A stretch of DNA of 64,000 nucleotides from Serpula lacrymans var. lacrymans S7.9. Taxonomy: Eukaryota; Basidiomycota; Agaricomycetes; Boletales; Serpulaceae. The stretch covers positions 62,001 through 126,000 of the forward strand of contig NW_006763293.1 in the NCBI RefSeq assembly GCF_000218685.1. The letters run 5' to 3'. The notes under the pieces were generated by a model that was not told where the DNA came from, did no database searches, and saw nothing but the letters and a program-made list of their open reading frames with translations. The translations under genes were made by a program, and so were the position numbers. Position 1 is the first letter of the stretch. Every line of letters starts with the position of its first letter. This document shows positions 42,310 through 53,225 of this stretch, piece by piece.

Positions 42310-44908
42310 ATGCCTTTGAGAGGCTCTGGCCATACGCCAAATGTTGGCAACAAGGATCCCTATTTTGATACACTCGAGGAACTCGACGCCTGGGCGGCAG
42401 TACCAGCAAACACTTTGACAGACATCTTACCCTACCATTCTCGCACAGATGGCTCAGCGGACAGTAGAGGAAAACTATTGGTGAAGAGAAACGTGTCTAA
42501 TTCTATGCTAAGTAATGCTGATGTGATGATCAAGGTGTGCCACGATTATAAAGTTAGTAGTGACTCGAATTCATCACCTCGTTTAGAATAGGCCTATGAC
42601 TCGATATTGACACAGCTGCACAGGGAGGGTACACGGAAATCCCTTCGCGCCTGTGTTACACCTTCAATTTTTGGTCGTACTGTGACATATTTGTTTAGTA
42701 AGTCTTCTCAATCTATCGAGTCACATCTGCTCACGTGTTGTCGGCTCAGTTTCTCCCATCATCGAGTTACAGTTCCCCCATCTGGCTGGGTGACAGCTGC
42801 GCACCGGCAAGGTGTCAAGCTTCTTGGAACTTTGTACGCTTGATCACTCAATTGAGAATGATAGCGTCCTAATCACGCACATCCAGGATTTTTGAAGGCT
42901 CGGGCGAAGCAGATTGTTTGAGACTTGTTGTTGGTCTCCCTCAATGTAATACAGGACCTGTCGTGCAATCAGATTCAATCCCTGTGTCTGCCCACTATGC
43001 TCGCGTATTGGCGGATCTGGCCCGTCAACGTGGCTTTGATGGCTACTTGCTTAACTTTGAATGTCCTCTCAAAGGTGGCATTGAACAGGCCAGAGCCTTA
43101 GCCGCGTGGATCACCCTTTTGCGTTTTGAACTTGTATCGAAAGTGGGCTCGCATTCCCAAGTTGTATGGTGAGCCACTATCTGTCTTCATGCTCATGCAT
43201 TGTAACCGCGTTTCCTGTAGGTATGATAGTGTTGTCATTAATGGTCAGCTGCGCTGGCAGGACAGGCTCAACAACTATAACCTACCTTTTTTCCTTTCTT
43301 CGGATGCCTTCTTCACAAATTATACAGTAAGTCCTCGGGTTATTCGCAATCACCGATGCATCTAACGCAACCTCCAAGTGGGCGCCTCAGTATCCTTCGC
43401 TCACCGCCCAATATTTCCTTAGCCTTGACCAGGCATTAGTCGGAAATGATCCCTCTCACAAAGGAAACACATCCCAGAAACCAAAATTCCTACAAGATAT
43501 TTTCACTGGTGTTGACGTCTGGGGACGGGGATCACATGGCGGCGGCGGCTTTGGTTCCTACAGAGCCATTTCTCATATTGACCCCGAGTTTCTTGGGCTC
43601 AGCGTGGCTTTATTCGGTCAGGCGTGGACCTGGGAGAGTGAGCAAGATAAGCCGAATTGGACATGGGAACAATGGCTCCAATATGAAACCACTTTATGGG
43701 TTGGACCTGCAGATTCGACGGAGGTAGTCCCCGTGCCCGACATGCCCAAGAGACCAGGACAACCTGATTGCGAACACGGACCATTCCAGCCGATCTCATC
43801 TTACTTCCCTCGAGCTCCACCTCCGGATCCTGCTAACCTTGCGTTTTACACCTCTTTCTGCCCTGGGGTGGGTCGCGCGTGGTTCGTGAATGGAGTGAAG
43901 GTTTTGCAGACCCAGGATGGTTGGGCGGACATTGATAAACAATGTTCTCTGGGAGATCTGCTCTGGCCTCGCGCGATGCCAGCATGGGAAGGTGATAGCC
44001 GCACTGACGAAGTGCCTACCGCGTTGCCCAATCTATCCATGGAAGATGCTTGGAATGGAAGCAGCTCCCTGCGCCTTTCTATCTCCACTCCTGGCACTGA
44101 AGCGGATGACGCGTTTTTCAGGCTTATTTGGCTGCCCATCCAGTCCCTTCATATCACACCAAGCAAATCATATGAGGCCAACATCGTGTACAAGCTTGAT
44201 GCTGGAGCTCAGGTTGACATCGACCTTGGTCTGTCTGTCAAACTTCTTTCCGAAACGGGTGAAGAAACTCTGGAAGTCAATCCTGCCTTCACAAGTCAGA
44301 GCGACCTTCAAGGAGGTTGGGCAAGGCAGATAATCCAGTTCACGCTTTCACAAGATAGCAGCAGCACGGTCACTGCTGTTGGCCTCGTTATAGGGTTTGC
44401 CACAGAAGATCCATCACAGCCTTGTAATTTCTCCGTTCATCTCGGGCAATTGGCAGTGTACCCCAGTCCTCCTGTTGACGTTTCACTTGGCAAACCTCAG
44501 ATCCTGTGGTCTAAATTCCAGCGTTCTTCTAGTCCATCGTTGAGTGGTCAGCTAACTTGGGAAACTGCTACGTCATTTCCCCCTTTCACCAACATCAAAC
44601 TCCCATCCGCTGATGACCCAAATCCAACATGGGTCCTAGCAGATACTAAACAAGATTTCTCCTTCCTCTATTTCAACATCTACGCTGCTGTATATCCAGC
44701 CGATGGTAGTACTCCTGATCCTGCAGCAGCAATTTTCATTGGGACTACTGGACTGGATGGCTATGCAAATAGCTTCTTCGTTAGTCTAGAAACCTTGCCG
44801 GCTGAAGTCCAGGCTGCAAAACGTGTAAGGTTTTACGTCCAGGGAGTGAACAATCGTGGAGAGGTATTATCTTGGACGCGATGTGCATATGTTGATATTT
44901 TGATCTAG
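42310..44908 (+). CDS. Endo-beta-N-acetylglucosaminidase, GH85 (ENGase)
   Basis: Cleaves the chitobiose core of N-glycans. There is no signal peptide, so it is predicted cytosolic. Seven exons (42310-42480, 42535-42552, 42624-42697, 42750-42833, 42887-43168, 43221-43326, 43379-44908) encode 754 aa. The catalytic block is GFDGYLLNFECPL (Asn and Glu of the GH85 N-x-E site), followed by WYDSVVINGQLRWQDRLN. VCHDYKGGYTEIP and FSHHRVTVPPSGW mark the barrel N-terminus. After the barrel come ALFGQAWTWE and two beta-sandwich-like domains to the end. Exon 2 is only 18 nt. The 54-nt first intron is a multiple of three with no stop, so retention would give an in-frame 18-residue insert. Confidence 0.95.
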
Positions 44909-45150
44909 AGGGCCTAAGATTAAGATGACATCACTAAAACCGTACTATTATTGAAGCTGTCTGTAGTGTAAAAATACAACATGGAAATTATAAACTAAAG
45001 GGACAACAAAAATTGTGTTGTAGGTCTACTACCTCACCAGATTATAAGTCTCAAATAGATGAATCGTGATGATAATACGCCACCACTTCATAGCGCTACA
45101 AGAAGTTAGTTTCAAAACAGCATATCGCTCTAGTACCACCTATAAAGTCA
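44909..45150. other. Convergent spacer after GH85
   Basis: 3' UTR-like AT-rich sequence between GH85 and the minus-strand orphan. Confidence 0.4.
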
Positions 45151-45927
45151 CTACTGCCTGTAATCCTTCGGGGGCTTAGCATACCATCCAGAACGACGAG
45201 GCTGGTGATCAGTGAGGTTTCCAGGGTCTGCAGCGGGCGTGCCACGAACGTGCGCTGAGTGTCCGACAGGCTCGGGATGAAATACATCATGTGCGTTGGA
45301 ACTACGACCAGTAAAGCCGCGGGGTTTAGTGGAACCTCCATCGGAATACCGAGCAAGCTCTGGAGATGATGCAGCATCGAGCGGTTTGTGAGGTTGAGGT
45401 TCTCTAGCGCGCTCATGTTGAGAACGCAGGCGAGGTTCGAGGCCGCTGGCGCAAATGGACGTTTGATCTACCACCTGAGAAGAGGTGGTATTTTCGAACA
45501 ACGCTGGCGGACCTGATGATCCTGGGTATTCGAAGGGCGTAAACATTCCTGTGAGAATAGCCGCGACGCCACAAGCCAAGGAATGAACACTGAGCTCGTC
45601 GGCAGAATTGCAGACAATATAACATCTGGCGCAACGATGTACTGTGTTGTTGGATATGTCTTCTACGGGTAAAGGTTTAGCAAAACTTGAAAACCCAGTT
45701 TTAACGAATATGTCTACCGTTGTTGGCGGCTGAACCGTCATCTTGTCTGTCACTACGGGAAGCAGAATTGACGGGAAGGGTTGTGCGCCCGGGCATGTTG
45801 GGCGAGAACTGAGAACGCTGTGTACTGTTGTTTCGGTAAGACATGAGCGTTGTGATGCTGGAAGCTCTTTTCTGTAAGACTCGTTTATATAGTTGTCCTG
45901 AGCGCCGTTGTGGTTGTTCGACGTCAT
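45151..45927 (-). CDS. Hypothetical protein with a small Cys/His cluster
   Basis: A single open frame of about 258 codons with no recognisable family. The start chosen is MTSNNHNGAQ at 45927. A second ATG lies three codons upstream at 45936. Near residue 95-120 the sequence HRCARCYIVCNSADELSVHS continues LAC, giving C-x2-C, a further Cys, His and Cys. This could be a degenerate zinc-binding fold. The C-terminal half is rich in Pro, Ser and Arg and looks disordered. It stands alone between the GH85 3' end and a long gene-poor stretch. It could be a real lineage-specific gene or the last exon of a larger one. Confidence 0.45.
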   Translation of the reverse strand: MTSNNHNGAQDNYINESYRKELPASQRSCLTETTVHSVLSSRPTCPGAQPFPSILLPVVTDKMTVQPPTTVDIFVKTGFSSFAKPLPVEDISNNTVHRCARCYIVCNSADELSVHSLACGVAAILTGMFTPFEYPGSSGPPALFENTTSSQVVDQTSICASGLEPRLRSQHERAREPQPHKPLDAASSPELARYSDGGSTKPRGFTGRSSNAHDVFHPEPVGHSAHVRGTPAADPGNLTDHQPRRSGWYAKPPKDYRQ

Positions 45928-45936
45928 GCGGTACAA

Positions 45937-47648
45937 ACGCGACGACTACATGATCTATCAGGAAACCAAAGCCAGTCCCAGCGCTTGTCAGGAATTTCCT
46001 GGTAAAACTCCAGTCGTGCGTAACGCTGACCAGTGCTCACGCACCTTACCTGAAGATATCCTAAAGTTGGCGTTTCACAGCGCCTAAATCAATTGGTTTT
46101 GTTTTGTTTGGTAAAGAAGGCCTGACCATACTTGTATTAGTAGCACATTTCACTGCTTGATTATTAGATGACCCATCATCCAGGTTAGGTTGGCTTGCGA
46201 GGACGCCTCGATCGATCGCAGTGCATTTAACGTTCCTTGGAGTGAATATCATTGTTTACCGGACTGATAAGGTGCATTCCTGTTTAGACAAATTACAAAC
46301 AGAAGTCTGTTACATATTAACGCACGACTTTTTGACCCTACCCTCATGCGCCACCATGTGCTAAGCAGTGTTGCACACATTTAAAGACGCTGGACAGAGA
46401 ATAGCATAGCTGCATGTTGGTTAGTGAAGGCGTTAGCATGGCTAGAGGCCATCCTATCGCCGTTAATGCAGGAGGTGAAATGAAACGCACTTGCAGTGTG
46501 GAATCGTGTAACATACCGTGCGCCGAAATATAGAATCGCTTGACATTGATTTCATTTGATTATCCGTGCGGAGGAACATTGCACCATACACGCTGTAGGT
46601 GATTGAGCCGACCTCCATGCTGCATTGTTTTGCGCACTGGCACTTGGTGACAGCGACAATAGATAATAGTATTAGACCCTGCGAGAAATCCGCTACTTGC
46701 TGGTAGCTCAGTATGCGTGTGCATGCAGCTATGGCTGTCAACGAGCAATACTAGCAACAAGAACTTTTGAGTAAACCAGTGCCAGTGGATTTCTGCGGTG
46801 TTTTAGTGTGGAAGAAAGCCGAGTGACCGCGGGTCTTTTAGTGTCTTTGTCCGTATATGGCAATCCAGAAAGAAAGCAATTGCAGGAACGCGAATGTGCC
46901 CTTCGACCCTTCTTGTACCGTGACTTGCTCTTCTCTTGACACTACGAGCATTCGCCGAAATCACTTGGTGCGACATACCAAAAGCACAGCGCTGACTGAA
47001 AGCCTACTATGGCTATGCTCCGGACCATAATTGGGAGTGAAAAGGTAAACAATGGGTCTAATATCGCATAACTATTCCTTTATGGGATGAGCCAAACCAT
47101 CCCGTTCTAGGATATGACCGTAACATCATAATCACAGTAAGCCTATTCTTTGACTGTTGCAGATAATTTTGGCTGTTCCAGAGCTGCCACTTATCTTTCC
47201 CTTTGTGCGACAGGGAAATGCAATCCCACAAAGACTAGCAGTGAAGAATAGATAAAGACCAAACATGTATATTTTTACCTTTTGATTCTTTGTTCAATCT
47301 TGGAGCACACCGGTGAAAGTTTTCCATTTGCATCTCTGGTGTTAGACTGTTGCAACTTGCTATTTTGGCAATTGCTCGTAGTGTGAATATCGCTGAATGC
47401 AACTCAAAAGTACTGCAGTAAAACAGGCCCTTTTCTTGACACACTGCTTTACTGATGCACACTGGAGTCAAGAGACCCTCCCAAACCGCTGCAAGCCCCG
47501 GCGCGAGTTCCAGTAGTCACCATTATGATGATACTTTCTCACAGAAGAAAACGAAGACAATGCACGTTGCCAGTGAGGAACAAGAAGACGTAGTGCGCCT
47601 TACTCAGAGCAAACTTTGTTTTCATCGTAACTGACTGACTTTAAGATC
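45937..47648. other. Gene-poor 1.7-kb stretch
   Basis: Only short, featureless open frames on both strands (minus at 46061-46252 and 46463-46760). No tRNA structure, terminal repeats or transposon motifs recognised. It separates the orphan from the coiled-coil gene and is by far the longest empty interval outside the repeat block. Confidence 0.4.
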
Positions 47649-48501
47649 ATGGATGAGTGGCAGAGATCGCAAGCTTATATCTGGCAACTGGAAGAACGGG
47701 TCCGTCTGCTAGAGGAGGAAAACCAACAACTCAATAACGATCTTACGAAGTTCAGACTCCTCCCTTTCCCTTATGATTCCATGGACGATGATTCTGTAGG
47801 GCCTAAATATCTCAATCTCACAAGTCAAATAAAGGACCTCCACACTCAAAATTTGGTGAAAGCTCTAAGCGAAGGTGCGTACATTTTGACTGCTTGGCTA
47901 AGGCCAGCCATATTATGTGACTGGATATGTTCAATACTATAGCAATGAGCAAAGCCACATTGCACTCCCGAGAAGTCAAAATAGGTTCCACTCTGCGAAG
48001 TCTTAGACCTCCACCATCAGAACACCCGCAGTGCGATGTTCATGTGGCTAATCCTGACATCATTACACAGCCCACACCCCCAGTTAAGGGTGAGCTTCAA
48101 AACGTTTCCTTGCTCCGGCGTACATATTTAATCGCTTCCTAACATGTCATTTAGCTCGTTCATATACCTCGAAACAGTCACTAGCCACTAGTCGGTGTGC
48201 CCCATTATCACTCTCGGACATAAGGCAGGACGTCCAAAGTGCAAGAGAAAATTTGACCACTATAGGAATTAGTATTCATCGAGCAAAAGCCTTTCTTAAA
48301 GATGGTAAACGTTCTCATAATACGTATTAAGAACGTGCTGAACTCATTTCGTATTCAGTTCGGGAAGATGCGGAAGTATCATCTAAAGCAGATGCTGATG
48401 TGCTTGAGGCACTGACAGCTGAACAAGAGGGGCACAGGTCGACGAAGGTCAAGCTTCAGGCATTACGACAAACGCTACGTTCGGCGATGGAACAAGACTA
48501 A
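47649..48501 (+). CDS. Coiled-coil hypothetical protein
   Basis: Four exons (47649-47874, 47955-48089, 48155-48304, 48359-48501) give 217 aa with matching phases. The N-terminal 30 residues (MDEWQRSQAYIWQLEERVRL, then LEEENQQLNNDL) form a clear heptad coiled coil. A Pro-rich linker (LRPPPSEHPQ ... TQPTPPVKAR) follows, and a second helical part (DIRQDVQSARENL ... VLEALTAEQEGHRSTKVKLQ) ends the protein. I do not recognise the family. Small kinetochore, spindle-pole and septin-adaptor proteins share this layout, but nothing specific supports one of them. It converges on Rfc1 with about 240 bp between. Confidence 0.7.
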
Positions 48502-48739
48502 TCTTTGACGCAGTTTACTTCTTTGCAACTGATCTATGGTTGGCCTTGAACGCAGTGAGAGCCACGCTTCACCCTAATAAAATTTAGACGATGAATTAAA
48601 ATTGTTGCTCGATATTCACATCAGTTTAGTTCACAGAAAACAGCTTAGACACACTGGCTTGGCAGTAGTAGGTTCACGAACGTAAAGCAAGAATGAAGTA
48701 CAAAAAAATCTAAATACGTATATTAATATTTGAGATATC

Positions 48740-51700
48740 TCACTTTGCCTTTGTATAAGCTTTGCCCTTCTTCTTGGCTTTGGCCTCCTTGATCAGCTTA
48801 TCACCTTTGAAATCGCCCACGTCTTTCACCTTCTTCTCATCGTCTGAAGCTTCCTCAGGAACGTCGTCGGCGAGCTGCAGGTCGTTTATTCATCAGCTTG
48901 ACATGTACTTGATTGTATGAAAATGACTCACATCAAACGCCTCTTCAAGATCAGGAGCTGGGCCACCTGCAAGTTTCTTTGGAACTTTGCCCAAATCTTG
49001 CGCTTTATGAAATGGTATTGGATGTTCGCCTGCGTTGTACCTGTGGATATGGGAGTGTTAATAAATATCCTAAGCAGAAGAATGATTAAAACATTGACGA
49101 ACTTTCTGGTAAATGATGTCTTGGTAGCGGCAGATATTTTCTTGAGAACAGCGTCATCTTTGTTTTGGTCGACACCTAGTTCGACTACAGTGTCCCAGTC
49201 TTCCTTTGACAGATAATATTCATCCATGCGTTCTATTACTTCGTCCACAGCGCTCTGGAGGCCAGGGGGAAAAGGTAAACAAACCATTCTAGAACGTAAG
49301 CACAGAGTACTCACAGTTCCTTCGTCTACTAGCGGCTTGACAATATGAGGAAACAACGCAGGAAGGTACGACTGTCGGATCTCGGCTTTATCTCCTGAGA
49401 CTTTGAGTCGCATTCGAATTTGCACATCTCCTAGTTGACGATTCAATTTGTTTTGCTTAGAATTTTGACCCAGCCACCTGTTGGTCAAAGAGATCGATAA
49501 GAATACAGGATAGCGATAAGTCAAAACTCCTATACATACTGAGGGAAAGACATAGCGTTCGGTCCGCCATATCCGCCACCTGCACCATATAAAAAGGATG
49601 CTGGTCGAACCGTCGAGCATACTGCATGCAGAGGCATCAGCGACCAGTGTTGCTCTGGGCTGGTTTCAATATGTGTGAGCGACATAATTAGGCAGACGAA
49701 AGGTGCCATCCCCTACCCATGAATTAAAGCATCTACCAAGTCTGCATCAGATATTGATGAGGCCGCCTTGTCCATCAGCTCAAGCTGTTTCAGAACTTTT
49801 TGGGGTCCTTCAAGGCTTCTCAATCTTGCAGGCTGCGTCTTCAGATAATTTTCCTGACAGACGACGCAACATAAATATGCGGTATAGATAATGCATTCGA
49901 TGGACAAATGATGGTGTTCTCAGAAACGAGACTTACCTGTATGAAGAGTGGTACAAAAGAATGATCATGGAAGTAGAGTTCCATCTTGTCGCCAAGAGTT
50001 TCGCGACTAGTGCTCGAGAACATATAAGGACCCAGCATTTTATATGTTACATCGAAGGGTGTTAAGATTGTGTACTTTTCATTAGTCTTGGCCCTGATAG
50101 CATAAACAGCAATTGGATATAATCAGAAGTGATTCACTAGTCAGAGGAGATACATACAAATCCTTGCCTTCGTCAAAAGACATTGTATCACTTGATAATT
50201 TCCATGTGGAGAGCATGTTAAGAACCTGCCGAATGTCAGATTGTGCTCCCGTTATCAGCTGATCGATGACGTTGGCGGGCAGTTTCATTTTTTCTCTGAA
50301 CGAAGAAATAAGAAGAGGCGTAATACCTCACAAAGAGGACATACTTGAATGCAATGGTCAACATCCTTGATCGAACGGCAGTAGCTTCGGGTCTGTAGAA
50401 GGGTCTTAAGTATGTTGACACTAAACGTAGTATAGACAACACACTTGCGGAAGGGAAGATTAAAGGTGGTAGCCAACAGAGGTTTAAGCTTCTGAGCATT
50501 TCGATCATTGGCAATGCATATGATAGGAATCTAATTTGTCGAAAATAATTTATGAACAACCCAAATGACGAATAACAAAAGAAGACCAACTTTACTCTTC
50601 TTTATCAAAGCGTTAAGAGCGCCGACACCACCTCTGTCACCTGCGGACATCCCATCAACCTCATCCATAATAAGGCAGGTCTTGTCGGTGATGGCCACCC
50701 CCACTGCGTTTATGCTCTAAAGAAATTTTTAGTTTTACATTTACCGTGTCCAAAACGAGTTGCAGCATACGCTATTTCCACCCATCCAACCGTCTAGGGA
50801 TGTGTTATTGATATTCATTCCACTCTGTAAAGGTATGTGTTTAAAATTCATACAGGAGAACAGCCTGCTGCTCACCTCAACTAGCTTCTTGCTTCTCGCG
50901 TCACTTGCATTCAACTCGATTGGAGTGAAGCCCTCGAGCTTTGCGCATAGATGTGCACTAGTTGTCTTACCTATCCCAGGTGACCCCGTTACCATTACAG
51001 CACGAAATATATTCATGCCATTCTTTCCAGGTTTTTTGAAACCCGATTTCAGGTTATTTGACCTAGAAACTCCACACATGAGGAAAAATGGATTTCCGAA
51101 AAACGGGTCGGTGAGCACATACCAATCGTGTAACCACAGCTGAAGTTTCTCGACCTGCCCTTTGTTTCCACATATTTCCTTCAAAGATTGAGGGGCATAC
51201 TTGGTCGTCCACAGCTGAGATGATACGTCCACTGGCTTGGAGCTATTATGATACCTCAGTACCACAAACAATATGTATATAGACATACTAACCCTCCAGA
51301 ATGCTTCGAGTCATTTTTCATCGCTTGTTTCTCCCGATTTTCCAGTTCTTTTGCCGCTTTCCGTATAACGTCCTGCTCTTTCTCCATTTTCTTCTTCGTC
51401 TTTTCATCGTAACCAACACCATTCGGGCCGCCTGGTCCCTCTCGTGTGGCAATAAGATTCAAAAATTCATCTTCCGAGAGTGATTTCAGTCCATGTTTCT
51501 TTATAGCACTCAGTTTGCTAGGACCAGCATTATCTCCTAGAATAACAAAAGACGTCTTTGACGATGGCTGACCAGTCACACGACTAGTGAACGAATGAAC
51601 TATGAGTAAACGATGCAAGTAGGGAGGAACCTAACTTGCCCTCCGAAGCGCTTTGCGAGATCTACAGCCTCATCTCGGGAGAAACTACTTAGCTCACCAG

Positions 51701-52788
51701 TAAAGACGAAGGAAAGGCCAGCGAGACAATCCATTGACTTCGGTTCAGGAACCTCCTTCGACCCATGCGCAACAGGGCCCGCCAGCTTTGCTGCCTTTGC
51801 AGCAGCCCAACTGGATAAATATTAGACTGTAGACATATAAGACTACGTAGGAGGTATGTGCGTACTTGAATGACTTCGTCGGAGCATTAGCATCTTTCTT
51901 AGGCTCTGCTTCACTCTTGACCGGTTCCACATCTCTCTCTTTCTTGGTGTTCTCTGGTTTTGTTCTTGTTCTTTCAGAGGTCGCATTCTTCTCCTTAGCC
52001 TTACTTTTTCCTTTCTTTGCCACTACAACTACTTCATCCTCGTCTCCCTCCACATACGGGTCATCGTCTTCACTCTCGCTAGACGTCATCGCGAAATCTT
52101 CGTCCATTACCACCTTTTTGCGAGTTGTTCTACTACTGCCTTTATTTGACACAGCTGTCTTTTTCTTCCCATTAGAGATAGGGGTGCTAGGAGAAGGTTT
52201 CGATGACGCTTTCGTAGTAACTGCAGTTTTCTTCTTCGGAGGACCTACTTTCATAACTGGCTCTTCGTCTTCGTCGCTAGAAGATTGGATGGCAGCTTTT
52301 TTACGCTTAAGATGAGATATCCTCGATGGTTGGCGTGGTGCTTCATCTTCATCACTGTCTACGACCATGACACGCTCCGACTTCGGTTTGGGAGCAACCT
52401 GTGAACATCGAAGCCTTATAAGCACAGTACGGTAAATTGGAGATAAATTACTCACCGGTTTCGCAGGTTCGCTATCGTCATCGCCTTTAATGCAAACGTG
52501 TGAGCTGATGACTGAATAGTGGGCAAAATGAAGGCGTTTAACACACTTATCTCGATAGGTTTTGGTTTGGTCGGGTTGCTTTCTTGCTTCTACACATGCA
52601 GTCCAGGATAAAAAGGTTATGCCACTGAGGATATCGTTATTAATACGAAGATTACGAACCTGGCTTTGGGTATTTTGTTGGCTAGGGCCGGACGGTGTTT
52701 GGCTACTGTTCCCGCCACCTCCAAAGAATGTTCTTATATCCTTTCCCGACGTCTTCTTTACCACTGGAGATTTCTTAGCGGGGGGCAT
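48740..52788 (-). CDS. RFC1: Replication factor C subunit 1 (clamp loader large subunit)
   Basis: Loads PCNA at primer-template junctions, nuclear. A many-exon gene, with first exons 52660-52788, 52547-52589, 52456-52484, 51866-52398 and about 51640-51821. The N-terminus has the PIP-like KDIRTFFGG, then an acidic/Lys-rich linker. A BRCT domain reads CLAGLSFVFTGELSSFSRDE and RFGGRVTGQPSSKTSFVILG. The AAA+ core has VTGSPGIGKTTSAH (Walker A), IMDEVDGMS (Walker B) and PIICIANDRN (sensor 1). The collar and C-terminal region ends in a Lys-rich tail (KKGKAYTKAK). The intron that splits the BRCT exon uses a GC donor (GCAAGT at 51639-51634). The ordinary GT two bases further would break the BRCT frame. 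Confidence 0.95.
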
Positions 52789-53225
52789 TGATATGATAGT
52801 GGTACCAACAATAGTGATGGCAGGTGAGCGAGCAACGTTAGAACGTTCACAACTCGAAAGGAGGTCTTCATGTCATAATGTCACCAACTGTCACAAATTG
52901 CGCGTCGCGTTATGTCACGTTCCTATACCGCGTCACACGTCCTCCTCACTACTAGTAATGTACTTGTCATCTGTTCATATCATCCGTATGTTTCTGCAGT
53001 CAATACAATAGACTAGATGCATGAGATACGGTATAACCGGACAGCACAGTCTGAGGTGACTTGGGATGTAATGCCGGATTAGACCTCACATGCATGGCCT
53101 TACACAAGTCGCAGTTGCTCCTAAACAAAGATGACAAAATCCTCTATATAAAAATAAAATTCTAACACTGGCTGTAGATAAACGCTGCATAGGAAGAATA
53201 ACCGTATTTCCAACCGAGCCTGACT
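52789..53225. other. Rfc1 promoter side / MFS 3' flank
   Basis: About 440 bp with the Rfc1 promoter. TGTCAC-type motifs repeat near 52873-52930. No gene seen. Confidence 0.4.

Noticed and set aside
46690..46760. tRNA-like TGGTAGCTCAGTATGC
   Set aside because: It resembles an A box, but no B box or cloverleaf follows.
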